DNA of 64,000 nt. Origin: Syngnathus acus. Its lineage: Eukaryota; Chordata; Actinopteri; Syngnathiformes; Syngnathidae. Shown piece after piece: positions 32,841-43,094 of the stretch. A model generated the notes under the pieces. The model made no database searches. It was not told where the DNA came from and was given only the letters and a program-made list of their open reading frames with translations. The stretch lies in NCBI RefSeq assembly GCF_901709675.1, contig NC_051101.1:13971416-14035415 (forward strand), read 5' to 3'. The first letter of the stretch is position 1. Each line of letters starts with the position of its first letter. The translations under genes were made by a program, and so were the position numbers.

Positions 32841-35463
32841 AGCCAGTGTGTCCGCCCACCAACATTATCTCGTGCGCTTGTTAATGGGGGACATCTCGCA
32901 CAAGTGAAAAATCTCCAACCCCGTACCGAGATTTGTTCCCACCCCGCCGACATCAATCGACGCTCCTGTAATTTTTCCGACCTTTGTGATGGGGCGGGGG
33001 GCGTTTTGCCCCCGAGTCGTTGATGCGCTTTTAAAATGTATGTTGCGCTATTTGCCTGCGAGCACATAAAACAAGAGAAGAAAAACAACTAGTGAAGTCA
33101 GTGGTGGTGGTGGGGGGATATTTGCCACGTCCCCGAAGGAAAGCGGATCCCCGGGGGAGTAAATTTACTGGCCTAGAATCAGCTGTCGGGGTTTGATACA
33201 TTCACAAGTTTTGTAGCGATTAATAAATGTATTTGTGAGCGCGCGCGCCTTTGTGTGTGTGTGTGTGCGTTTTAGGGTTGAGGGCGGGGGGGAAAGTTAG
33301 TATGCTGACGGTAAGTCAGTGGGCCGGCCGGCCAGCCGGCAGGTAAGTAGGAGACAGAACGGAGTAATCATGCCGCCCGTAGCCCGGTGGCACAAACATC
33401 ACTCACACACACAGACACACACAGACACACAAGCGCAATTGTTCATTTTCCTAATGATCTGCACAGCAACAGGAGGCGATGGCTATAACCCCAGCGGACA
33501 AAACCGCAAAGTTTTTCCAGAGATGAACTGCACCTGTGGATGTTCCCTTGCTGCTAAAAATCACTTTTAATCTCCGTTAGTCCTGGTTTGTCTGTTTGAG
33601 AATTATTTCCTGAGCCTTAAGATAGCAATAGAGGTGTGGAAGTACCACATTGTTTAAGGCTTATATTTATTTCCATTTTTCTGACACAAACTAGTCAATT
33701 ACAATTGACGGAGACAAGCTGTAAATGTTTTGCTTCTTGCCTGAAATAAACATTTTGGCGATACAAATGACGTAAATTCTTTGAGAAGGAGGGAAAAGAG
33801 GAGAGAAACGGGGGCGGGGTTGTCCATCCACACATTCAGGCAAATATCAGGACGGCCACAGAGGCAAGGTGGCCCTGGGTGACCATTAGGATGCAACGAG
33901 CGACGTCTCGGCGCAAGACGCCGCCATCTCCTCGCCGAAAAGGTCACCTCCGCTCCCTCCCTCCCTCGGCGGGTAAATACGCAGACGTATACAAATGCCG
34001 TGGCGTGGTGGCCAAATGGCTCACCTTAAGAAGGCATTAGGCGTCTCTTCCCACACAACTTTACATCCCTCACCTTCCTGGCATTTTAACGAAATAGCGG
34101 CGCTGCGAATTGAGGGTAACCTCGTTAACCCCGTAAAAAAAGCCCAAGCGTGACATTGTAGAGCAACGTTTCCGTGGAAAAAGAGTGAAATCCAACTTTT
34201 GTTTCCAACTCACAGCCCAGAGTCAACAGAAGCGCCTGCCTGCCTGCCTGCCTGCGTGCCAAGCGGCGGAGCATATCGGGCCTGACACTGATTGACCAAC
34301 AGCTCATCTTTTTGGACTTGAGTTGTGAGTCAAGTGTTGTCCGCTCCCCTCCAGCTCCACCGCCAGGCCCGAGCGCCCGGTGGGCCCGGCCAGCCTCGCC
34401 TGGCCGCCTGCTGTCAAGCCGCATCCGAGCGGGAGCCTAACCCGTCTTGGCAGTACCCCGCGTCCGCTACAAAACACACCTGAACTCGGGCGCGCCTTGT
34501 AATCGGGCCCCCCAGCGTAGCCATGGCTGTTGATTGTTGCGGGCGGTGTGCCGTGACTGTTAGGTCATACTACGGCACGCAGGTTTGTTTGGGAAATGAT
34601 GTCTTTGGCGCCGAGGACTGGATTCACTCGCTCTAAGCCCGGCGTTACACTCATCACACCGATGGCGACGCATTTTAACTACAGCGGATGCTAGCCGTGC
34701 TAAGCTAGGCAGCGCTACGGTTAGCGTCTCCCAAAGGGAATTCCCATGAGGGACAATGGGGGCGTCTCAACAACGGAGCACAATCGCGCAATGAGGTCAA
34801 TACACCGCATTCTTCTCAAGCGCTTTTGATACTTACAATCAACAGACACACAATTGAAACAATGGCTGCCTCCGAGAAATCGACCACATCTAATCCCCGG
34901 CCGGCGTCAACAAGAGAAGTCTTGTCGAGACAATGCGGATGGATTACGTTGCGGTCGGAAGCCCGGGAAAGTCTGCCCGATGCCGCCGTGATGTCAAAGC
35001 GGTTGTGAAAGGCGGGCAGATGTGAAAGGATGGTTCTCTCTCAGAATTCATATTCACTTAGGCGCTCGCTCGCGCGGCGTGGCGTGGCGTACGAGTAATG
35101 GCTGTTTACAAGATAAAAGAAGAGGAAAAATAGCCACTCCGGCCCGCTCAGACACGAGATCCTCTTATGAAATTAGGCCCATAAAAAGGGCTCGCCGTCA
35201 ACAAAACCTTGCCCGTGAGCATTATTAATGGCATCCTTGCGGCGCGTCATTTTTCCACATCAGCGACGAGCTAGCGACGGCGGATGGTCAAGTGAAGCGG
35301 GTTGAGCGAGCGAGCGTGCGTCAAGAAGCAAGGGTTCATTTTTGTTGCTTCCTGGTTGGGCCGAGAAGAAAAAATTAAAGCGGGACTGAAACAAATAGCG
35401 CCGTGGGGAGAGACGTGTGGCCTTCGCTTAAACAGAGCCATAAATCAGCCGCCGTGACACGAC
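32841..35463. other. Non-coding sequence with small tandem tracts
   Basis: No gene seen. A GC/GT tract lies at about 33238-33270, palindromic GGCCGGCCGGCC near 33322-33335, short CAGACACA repeats at 33406-33430, and a (GCCT)n tract at 34230-34255. 34620-35290 is CpG-rich unique sequence. Confidence 0.45.
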
Positions 35464-35492
35464 GAGAGAGAGCGAGAGAGAGAGAGAGAGAG
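35464..35492. repeat. (GA)n repeat
   Basis: Interrupted GA dinucleotide tract. The minus strand reads as a Leu-Ser run. Confidence 0.85.
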
Positions 35493-35748
35493 CGGAGGCG
35501 GAAGGGGTGGAGGCTGGCATGAGAGCTGCATTCAGTCTCATCAACCTTTCAATCTCAGTCGTGCCTTGCCATACGGAGGAGCCAACTTTCACGCTACTTT
35601 TTTTGACTCGAGTTGGTCGACAGCCGCACATTTCAAGTCATCATCGCAAGTGAGGAAGAATATTCGTATAAAAACATCACGGGTCCAGAAATATCAAACA
35701 ATGCGCAAGTATGATGGTGACTGAGCACTGCAGCGCCAGCTAAACTAA

Positions 35749-35819
35749 CATGTTCGCATGTGTTTATCAGTATGCAGCTAAGCTTGCATGTTAGCATATG
35801 TTTATCAGTATGCATGCAG
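35749..35819 (+). repeat. Two-copy tandem repeat, period about 38 bp
   Basis: CATGTTCGCATGTGTTTATCAGTATGCA-type sequence occurs at 35749-35776 and again at 35787-35814 as CATGTTAGCATATGTTTATC... The blocks GTTTATCAGTATGCA and CATGTT are conserved between the copies. Confidence 0.8.
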
Positions 35820-36165
35820 TAACCTGTCAACATTGAAGGCGACGGGGGGGACAAGGATTAGCGAGCCTCTTCGGAGTTGGCGAGAGAGAGGAAGGAGGGC
35901 AATGTGAACACGTGCTCGGATGACACACCATGAGGCGTCTGCTGAGTCAAAGCCGTTCTGTGGCGCCGCAAACAACGAATGAATCGCAAGAAATCAACAT
36001 TTTTCACGTCACAATCAGACAAAGTCATTGAGCGGACCGGCCACGCAAACATTTGCGAGCCTTTCCGCTGGCAGGTGCGAATGTCGGCCGCTTAAAGGAC
36101 ATGGTATGCGACGCCGCGTTTTGGCGCCTTTTCTGAGGGAGCTTAAGATCAGGGGATGCTTTGAG

Positions 36166-36252
36166 AATAATTGTCAATTTTTGTCTATGTGAAGCCCTTT
36201 GAGACTGCTTGTGATTTAGGGCTATACAAATAAACTTGACTTGACTTGACTT
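36166..36252 (-). repeat. Short dispersed teleost-type repeat, copy 2 (inverted)
   Basis: Reverse complement of the 8735-8820 element. It differs at about one position inside the body (CCCTAAA versus CCCGAAA) and has the same ends, including the AAGTC pentamer tail. Near-identity points to recent dispersal or an active source in the genome. Confidence 0.82.
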
Positions 36253-36429
36253 GGATGACTGCCGTGTGGGCCTTGTGCTGAGGCGGCGAAAATAAGAGCA
36301 GGACCAGACCGGCGGAGGGCCCGATGTTTAACGCGGCCCAGGCGCCGACGTTATTCCACACCTTTTGTTTCAAGGTGTGGCCAGACGGGGAATGAATGGG
36401 AAGGAGGCGGCGGCGGCGGTTTTAGGGAA

Positions 36430-36830
36430 AGCTTTCTAAATATAATGGGATCGGCCGGCGGAGGTAATCCGGCATCTTAGCCGACCTAATGGCGCATGCA
36501 TGTTTCCCAATAAGCGATTTTTTTTCATAAGAGAAAATACACGGGGCAATTTCCACAGTTTAGGCTCAAAGTGCGTGCAAATGATTTCATTCACCTGCTA
36601 GCAGAGAACAGGCCGCCACTCGCGGGGCAAATTAAATTAAACGTTGGAGAAGGCAAACTTGGCGGCTCCACAATGGATTTACGGCTGTAAATCTGATGGA
36701 GCTCGTTGCTAATGCGCTATAAATCCTCGCCTTTCATTACGGCATTATATGAAACGCGCCGGAATGGAGCCATGGATCCAATTTGACATTCTGGTACCGG
36801 AGCGCTTGTGCACAGCTTCACACTTAAGCC
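36430..36830. promoter_or_regulatory. Enhancer-like conserved-element candidate
   Basis: Repeat-free, evenly mixed sequence with many homeodomain-type cores (CCTAATGGCGCATGCATG, AATTAAATTAAACG, TTTACGGCTGTAAATC, GCTAATGCGCTATAAATCC, TCATTACGGCATTATATG). It lies between a dispersed repeat and an AT-rich repeat zone. The call is from texture only. Confidence 0.3.
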
Positions 36831-37366
36831 GTCTAAAGCTAATACATAAATGTAATATTACATATATAGATACAGTGGGAATGAGCAACGGATGTTTTTT
36901 TTGAGGGGGGGAATCGGCTGTTGTAGTACATCAGATGATTGTAGATTTACGACCCGAAATGGAGTGTAATGACGTCTGGGCAACAATGCTGCTAATCGGC
37001 TCAGCTGTTATTATGATGGCAAATATGGATCAGAACGTGCGCGCTCTTTTGCTTTTTTCATATGTTAATGTCACACAACCGCGTCATGATTTGAAGACGG
37101 AATATTCATAAGATGCTAAGAATTGAGCAGTTTATTTATATTTATTATTATTATTATTATATATGAATGAAGTTGATTTTGCTCCCAGGCATTTTTGAAT
37201 TTGGGGTGGTGTTCTTTGACTCAAACTTTTTCCATCCTCTCAAAAGTGTCGATGGCATTCCGTCGCCTTCACGCAAACCCTGTACGTTTTCATTTTTGAT
37301 GTTTCCCCCCCAGAAAGAGCCACAAAGTCAGACGTTAACTTCAGGTGGTAGTCGGGGGTCCATTTT
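36831..37366. other. AT-rich non-coding sequence
   Basis: No gene seen. A (TTA)n tract lies at 37137-37165. Confidence 0.5.
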
Positions 37367-37383
37367 GGGGGGGGGGGGGGGGG
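37367..37383. repeat. Poly(G) run, 17 nt
   Basis: Uninterrupted G homopolymer. Confidence 0.95.
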
Positions 37384-38079
37384 TTGCGGGCGGCACGTAC
37401 GGGGCCTCATTGTGGCGAGATTATGTAGGACGAGCACGGCGTCTGCTAATCCGCCTGTGGGAGGGTGCCGCACGCCTGTGAATTATTGCACTTTGGGAGA
37501 GGCGAAGGGAGAGGAGGGGAGGGGGGGCGATGAGAAGGAGCGCAAGAAGAAGAAGAACGGCCCTCGGCTGTGATTATGAAATGGTCTGTCACAGATTAAG
37601 GCTACGGGGATGCAGAGGCAGAGATGAGCCAGAGCCTCCCACAGACGAGCAAACGGCGGGCGAGTCGGGCTGCTTTCACTTGAGCTTACCTGAGGTGATA
37701 CATGCCTCGCATCCATCCTGGTGCGGGGGGGGGGGGGGTTGCGTGAAAACAAACAGCCTGCAAATAGGCTCGCCAATGAGAGAGAACCAGGAAAGAAAGG
37801 CGCCCGAGGAAAAAGAAATAAAAGAGAAGAGAGACGGCACTCACTAAAATAAGACCTGTGAGGTGGCCATTGTCTGTTTCCTTTGGTGATAAAGAGCCCA
37901 CACTCTATTTGTCTCTCCTCGAAAGCACAGATACCTCCAGATGATTCTTTTTCTCATGTCAAGAGAGGAGGCTACATCCAGATCTTCTGTTTTGTGGTGG
38001 GGGGGATCAAAACAAATAAATAAATTCAACAGCGAGGAGTCCTAAACATCTATTATTTTCACTCCTGGCAGCTTCAGGA
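37384..38079. other. Non-coding sequence with a splice-like minus-strand segment
   Basis: No gene seen. Minus strand 37717-37690 (28 nt) lies between a C-rich tract ending GCACCAG and a strong donor (CTCAG/GTAAGC). The tract is the complement of the G run at 37725-37738, so the acceptor may be fortuitous. Confidence 0.35.
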
Positions 38080-38098
38080 GGGGGGGGGGGGGGGGGGG
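38080..38098. repeat. Poly(G) run, 19 nt
   Basis: Uninterrupted G homopolymer. Confidence 0.95.
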
Positions 38099-38689
38099 AG
38101 GGCAGAAATAGTCAACCTCAGTTTGATTGATTGACAGCAACAGGCTGCAGAGTTCTTGTCCCATCGCACGCCGGCGCCGTTGGAGTCCATTTGCGTTACG
38201 CCGCAGAAAACGGCGCCGTTTGATTGGCAGGACGAGCACAAGGTTTACTCGAGTACTATAAAAGGCTCATCCCACAAGAACTCATTTAACAAATGTCCAA
38301 ACGTGATGTGTTGAAAAAGACACACGTATAAACTTTCCAAATGACTTTTTGCTTTGGTTGTAAATATGCAGATGGAATTCTGCCGCTGCCGAGTGCAGGG
38401 GCTGCTCTAGTCAAAAAGGCCGCAGGGCTATGGAGCACCCTAAGATCCTAAACGAGTTGCATTCTCACTGGGAGGTTTTGAAAAAGAACTCAATAAACAC
38501 TTTTCTGATGGACAGGTTTGAGTGTGTGGTTGATAAAAGTTGAAGAATGTCAGACGCCCATTTTCTGAAGATTGGGGCCACCCCTGTTCCCATGTATTGA
38601 AATGCACCATATAAACAATGTTCTGATTACATTACAGTGCTTGCTTGACAGAAAATGTCCTCAGAAATGATCCAATACAAATCTCGTCC

Positions 38690-38995
38690 GCCGTGTTATG
38701 TCATTATTAGATCAACGCGGAGATCTGCCGAGGAAATGAAAGAGATCCTAGACAAGGCTTTCAACGGCTCACGGAGCACGTGAGCATGTGCGCGGGGAAG
38801 GTATCACGCTCATTACAACGGAGCAGGGTGACTTATTACGGCATCTGCGGCGACAACCCTCGCCACTTAATTGTCCTCGCCGCTCGCCACTTAATGAACG
38901 TAATTACCGCCTTCCTCGGCGTTCGCCCCGTGATTAATTGTTACGACAGTCCTTTGTTGGCTCGTCACAAATTGCCGCCGCCGTCGTTTTGACAT
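38690..38995. promoter_or_regulatory. Enhancer-like candidate with paired NKX2-type sites
   Basis: TCGCCACTTAAT occurs twice in direct orientation, at 38860-38871 and 38884-38895, with starts 24 bp apart. Each copy contains the NKX2-class core CACTTAA. Around them are TAATTACCGC (38901-38910) and TGATTAATTG (38931-38940), classic homeodomain sites. The block is repeat-free. Regulatory role is inferred, not shown. Confidence 0.38.
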
Positions 38996-39109
38996 TGGGC
39001 AATCACGGCGTGCGTATGTCGTGAGGAGGAAGATGGGGTGTGGGGGGGGGGCACTCAAGAGCCACATTGAGAGCATTGACGGGATTACTGGAGGAAGTGG
39101 AGGACTCAC
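38996..39109. other. Candidate intron flank with G run
   Basis: A short G run lies at about 39042-39050. The minus-strand donor of the exon candidate 39110-39159 lies at 39104-39109 (GTGAGT). No other feature. Confidence 0.3.
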
Positions 39110-39159
39110 CAATCAGTCGTGGAAGCTGTCACTCTTCTTGGTGGAGAAGAACAACAAGT
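39110..39159 (-). other. Candidate coding exon, 50 nt, splice-bounded
   Basis: On the minus strand a strong acceptor (TGTCCTTCTTTCTCCAG) and a consensus donor (GTGAGTCC) enclose 50 nt. In phase 2 it reads LLFFSTKKSDSFHD then TGA three nucleotides before the donor. Third codon positions are almost all G or C, as in many fish genes. A second phase is open without a stop. The frame with the stop could be an alternative C-terminus or a poison exon. The protein is not recognised, and chance splice pairs are frequent in 64 kb. Confidence 0.27.
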
Positions 39160-40411
39160 CTGGAGAAAGAAGGACATATTAGCTGGGAAATATGCAAAAA
39201 TCACATCAATAACAACACACGGCGGACGCCGTCCGTGACGAGTGTCAACTAAGTCCAAAAAAACAACCCCCCCCCCCTCCCTCGGCAATTATCTCGGACG
39301 GGTCTGGCAAGACGAGCTCATTGAGAAGCTGTCGCCCAGTTAAGCAAAGCGCATTTTAACAGCGTCGGCTTAATAAGCCGTGGCCTAATGCAATAAGGTG
39401 CCATTTGCCAATCAGCCGTGACTAAGGCAAGATCTGTAGCCGGGTGAAACGAGCGGCACATGGGGGAAGGGGGACGGGGGGGTCATCTCCAGGCCAGACC
39501 CGCTGATTAGGACCACTGCAAGATGGGATGGAAAAAGTCAAACAAAATTCAGTCAGAAAGAAAATAGGTGCTGCTGTTTTGGTTAGCAACTGGGTTCAAG
39601 TTGTCACGTCTGGAATTTGATGATCATTCATGATCGTCTCCACATAACAACTTTGAGCCTTTGGGTGCTGCTGTTTTGGGTTGCAACGATGCTCCAAACT
39701 GAACCATCTCATTGCCGTGCCATGATTGCGCAATTGTGCTTTTTCCTGAGTGGGGAACAAAGTAGCCATCTATTGAGAGAAACGTTTATAGGACTTCATA
39801 AAAACATAATGAACTGTAATGTCATTTTCTATGTCGCTGTAAATTTCATTCACTCTTTTATGGCAATGAGATCAAAAGCACTCAAGTGGACTTCTTGGTC
39901 ACTAATTGAGACACATCATCTATTTATTTAGGAAACTGTGTATCAAGTTGTTACCCGGGCGTGGTTTGTATGAAGACACACGCGCACACACAAAGCTCGG
40001 AGAAGGTGAGTGATGGCTTCGGCGGCGCATCCCATCGCTCACCGTGACAAATGGTGGGCTGACAGCCCGACATGAGAAAAGCACCCCCACACACTAACAT
40101 CTAACCTGTGCGGGGGGGGGTGCAGTCGCCAGTTCCTCCATCTTATTTTACCTCGCCATCCCCGACTTTTCTACCTTGCTACTTTCCTGGTCAGAAAAGT
40201 CTCCTTGTGACAACCTCCCTCCCTCCCTCTTTCTCAGGGAGTGATAGATTCCCCCTCTGTTCATTTATCCTGGAAGCGGAGGACACGCCGGGTGTGATGC
40301 GATCCATCTCGCCAGCCACGGCGGGAGCGAGCGCTGCGTCCCTGATCACAGGCCCTATCAATCTCACTCATAAGAGGGCCGGATCAGCGCCGGTGCCACA
40401 AGCGCGCCTGC
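39160..40411. other. Non-coding sequence
   Basis: No gene seen. 39330-39430 has a conserved-element texture (TTAAGCAAAGCGCATTTTAAC, TAATAAGCC). A donor-like GAAG/GTGAGT at 40000-40009 follows an acceptor-like CTATTTATTTAG, but the implied exon carries no recognisable protein. Confidence 0.4.
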
Positions 40412-40432
40412 CCGACCGACCGACCGACCGAC
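40412..40432. repeat. (CGAC)n tetranucleotide repeat
   Basis: Five CCGA/CGAC units. Confidence 0.9.
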
Positions 40433-40473
40433 TTCCTACTGTACATAGTTCACTTTCTCCCCGCTGGGGCCAG

Positions 40474-40553
40474 GGGGGCGTGCGCTTGATGGCGAGACCT
40501 GATTTCAACCTTTCCGTTTATGTGGAGAGAAGTACAGCACGACAAGCCAAAAG
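40474..40553 (+). other. Weak candidate exon, 80 nt
   Basis: A pyrimidine-rich acceptor (CACTTTCTCCCCGCTGGGGCCAG) precedes 80 nt ending AAAAG/GTAAGC. One phase is open and reads MARPDFNLSVYVERSTARQA near its end. The acceptor has a G-rich interruption and the peptide matches no family I know. Treat as a chance candidate unless transcripts support it. Confidence 0.15.
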
Positions 40554-41978
40554 GTAAGCAGAGCTGCAGGGTGAGCAACAATTGGCATTAGCTAAGGCGG
40601 CTAGTTTCCAATGAGTTGTGCTCGTCACATTTTACGACAAAGTATAGAAAAATTCAACAACAAAAATGTGACAAATAAAATAAAGAAAATCGGTCAATCT
40701 TTTGAAGATATGCACATCTGAAAATGTTGCCAGTCCATCATTCGCCATCGGTCTCAGACTGACGGACAATTTTGACCGTTTTTTTTAATTGTGAGACTTA
40801 AATAAAGAAATGCACAATATGTCACTTTGATGTTATGTGAGTGAGGCACAATGCAAAATGATCGTTTCAAAGTGATCACTTCTAAAAAATAAATAATAAT
40901 AAATAAATAAAACAAAAAACCGTCAACAGGACAGCGGCAGGCGGAATGAAAAAAATTCAAATCATCATGGAAAGTAAGTGAAATTGCCGCATCCTCCATT
41001 TGACAGTTGGCGTTCTATTTTGGACATCCTAAAAGATGTTAAAATAATTGTTGAGAAAGAAATGAGCGGTGGCGCCGCATTTCCCCCATTGAGATGTAAA
41101 TACCTTGTTGTTTTTTTGGCAGTCAAAAACTAAAGATGCATAATTTATCACATCAAGCTAAATTGCTAATGACAGCGTGCCTACTTTTAGACATTTTATG
41201 GGACAATTGATGCAAAGGACATTTTTATTTGCGTGGCAACCGAACAAATAATTCTCCTTGCGATTGGCCGGAATAGCCCATGGCAAAGCAGTCTAATCAT
41301 AAAGCGAGGAAATGACACGCCGCATCAACGGACGCGGCAGTCAGTAGAGTGCAGAGCTCGCCGACAAATTGGAGCCTCTTACCGATATTTTCATTTCATA
41401 GATATTCATAGAATCGTGTCTGTTTGGGTTATGTCGAACTCACAATGTTAGCCAAACAAAAAAATAAACTTTACAGTTACATGACAGGAATTGGTTTATT
41501 AAAAGCAATTCTCTTTTTGGGGGATCATTTGACCTCATACACATCAAATATTTGGAATCACCTTGCATTTTTCTTGTTTTCCTTTTCTTTCGCGAAATGC
41601 ACAACTGCTCATATTGACCCGTGAACATTTTCGGAGTGATGAAAGCAACACATCCGATGGCATCAGGCCCTCTGTCGCCTTTAAAAACGCAACAAAACGC
41701 TCCATGACACAAACTCAAACACACACACACTCAACCCCCTCCTGCACACACACTCTGACACGGCTCAAAAAACACTTCCCCCCCCCCCCCGCTGACGTGT
41801 AACACTCTCCTCTGTCGACACTTCCTAACCTGACATACATCGCCCTGACACGCATGCCGCACGCACGCACACACACATCAAGAGCAGTGGGCTGTAAAGC
41901 GGCGTCCCTATCCGCCCCAGCAGACGGCATCCACCAATCAAATTAGGCCTGATCAAAACATGCCATTCAAAGCCAAGC
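40554..41978. other. AT-rich non-coding sequence
   Basis: No gene seen. An (AATA)n tract lies at 40884-40912, a C run at 41778-41790 and short CA tracts at 41725-41735 and 41862-41878. Confidence 0.5.
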
Positions 41979-42020
41979 GAGGCAAAGGGGTGAGGCAAAG
42001 GGGTGAGGCAAAGGGGTGAG
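41979..42020 (+). repeat. 13-bp tandem repeat, three perfect copies
   Basis: GAGGCAAAGGGGT is repeated three times without change, plus a GAG remnant. The perfect identity suggests recent expansion. Confidence 0.95.
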
Positions 42021-42539
42021 ATTCCGATACTCTGACCTTGGGAGCAATTAGCATGACCGGGAAGAGAGAAAGAAGCATGCAATGGTGGAGAGATGGAGAT
42101 CAAGTGTCTTTCTCCTTCTTCTCAACTTGCCTCTATATGACAGCAATCAAGGAAGTCCTTGTTGTAAATGACATTTGTCTTTTTCCTTCGAGCTAACGTC
42201 GAAAAGACGAAAAGCAGCGGCACATCAATAACAGTCCTTTTCACTGTACAAGCAAGCGTAGCCCATGTTCATTAATTAGGCGGTCGGTCATTCATCAAAA
42301 CCTCCGTCGATAGCTGAGCAACAAAACATTGACTGCTTTGCTAATGGATTCAAAGTAGAGCGCTGACGACGTCCAGCTGTGCTCACATGGTGGATGGCAC
42401 TTTGCTTCTTGAGTCCAATGACTTGCTACTTCTCTACTCTTTAGAAAGTAACAAACCCATGGCATCCGCGCTAGCTCGTTAGCCAAAAGTGGCTTGGCTT
42501 CCAAGAACAACTAACTGATGGAATAACCATCGATTCCGA
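42021..42539. other. Non-coding sequence
   Basis: No gene or notable repeat seen. Confidence 0.5.
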
Positions 42540-43020
42540 AATCGTAACATCCCTTAAATCGTCATTTTGTACTCTGCGTGCGATTGTCAATTCACGTGAC
42601 ATTAAAGGCTCCCGACATTTTCTCTGCGTCATCTTTCTTAACAACCTCCCACGGAGCGTTTAAGCTTTCCTCTTTATTTGCTTTACAATACTTGCGCGAG
42701 CGCGCCGCCGAATCGGCGGCAAAAGTCACGCTTTCATTATGCTAAACACATTGGCATGAGTCAGGCGCGTATGTATTATTCCCTTCCGATTCTGGTTTTG
42801 TCTTTCTATTACAATGGGATATTCCTAATGGGCGGCGGTGGGGATTAGCATTTCTCTGCATTGTTCCGCTGAGCCTCTTGTCATCCTCGATCTGTTGTTC
42901 GCACGACGCTCGGCCCGCGACTCGCCCGTTTCACTTTCACTTAGCGGCGTAATTACCGCCGGGCGTCTTCAAAAGCCGAGAGATAAATGGAAAACAAATA
43001 CAATCAACGCACTGTCTTAT
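42540..43020. promoter_or_regulatory. Enhancer-like conserved-element candidate
   Basis: Repeat-free block mixing AT cores (TCAATTCACGTGACATTAAAGG, TTCATTATGCTAAACAC, GGCGTAATTACCGCC at 42945-42959) with CpG-rich words such as the short inverted repeat GCCGCCGAATCGGCGGC near 42703-42719. CACGTG at about 42593 is a perfect E-box. Texture-based call. Confidence 0.3.
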
Positions 43021-43069
43021 TAACCGCGTTGTCTGATCGCCCCCCTCGACGAAAAGATAATACGCTGTC

Positions 43070-43094
43070 GGTGTGTGTGTGTGTGTGTGTGTGT
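43070..43094. repeat. (GT)n microsatellite
   Basis: About twelve GT units. Confidence 0.92.

Noticed and set aside
32694-33088. Overlapping open frames on both strands
   Set aside because: Produced by the (CA)n array at 32732-32840.
33270-33350. Donor-like GTAAGT motifs at about 33311 and 33343 after a GT-repeat acceptor
   Set aside because: The implied exon is G-rich with stops in two phases. The acceptor is formed by a microsatellite.
37690-37717. 28-nt minus-strand microexon-like segment
   Set aside because: Its polypyrimidine tract is merely the complement of a G homopolymer. Such tracts are common here.
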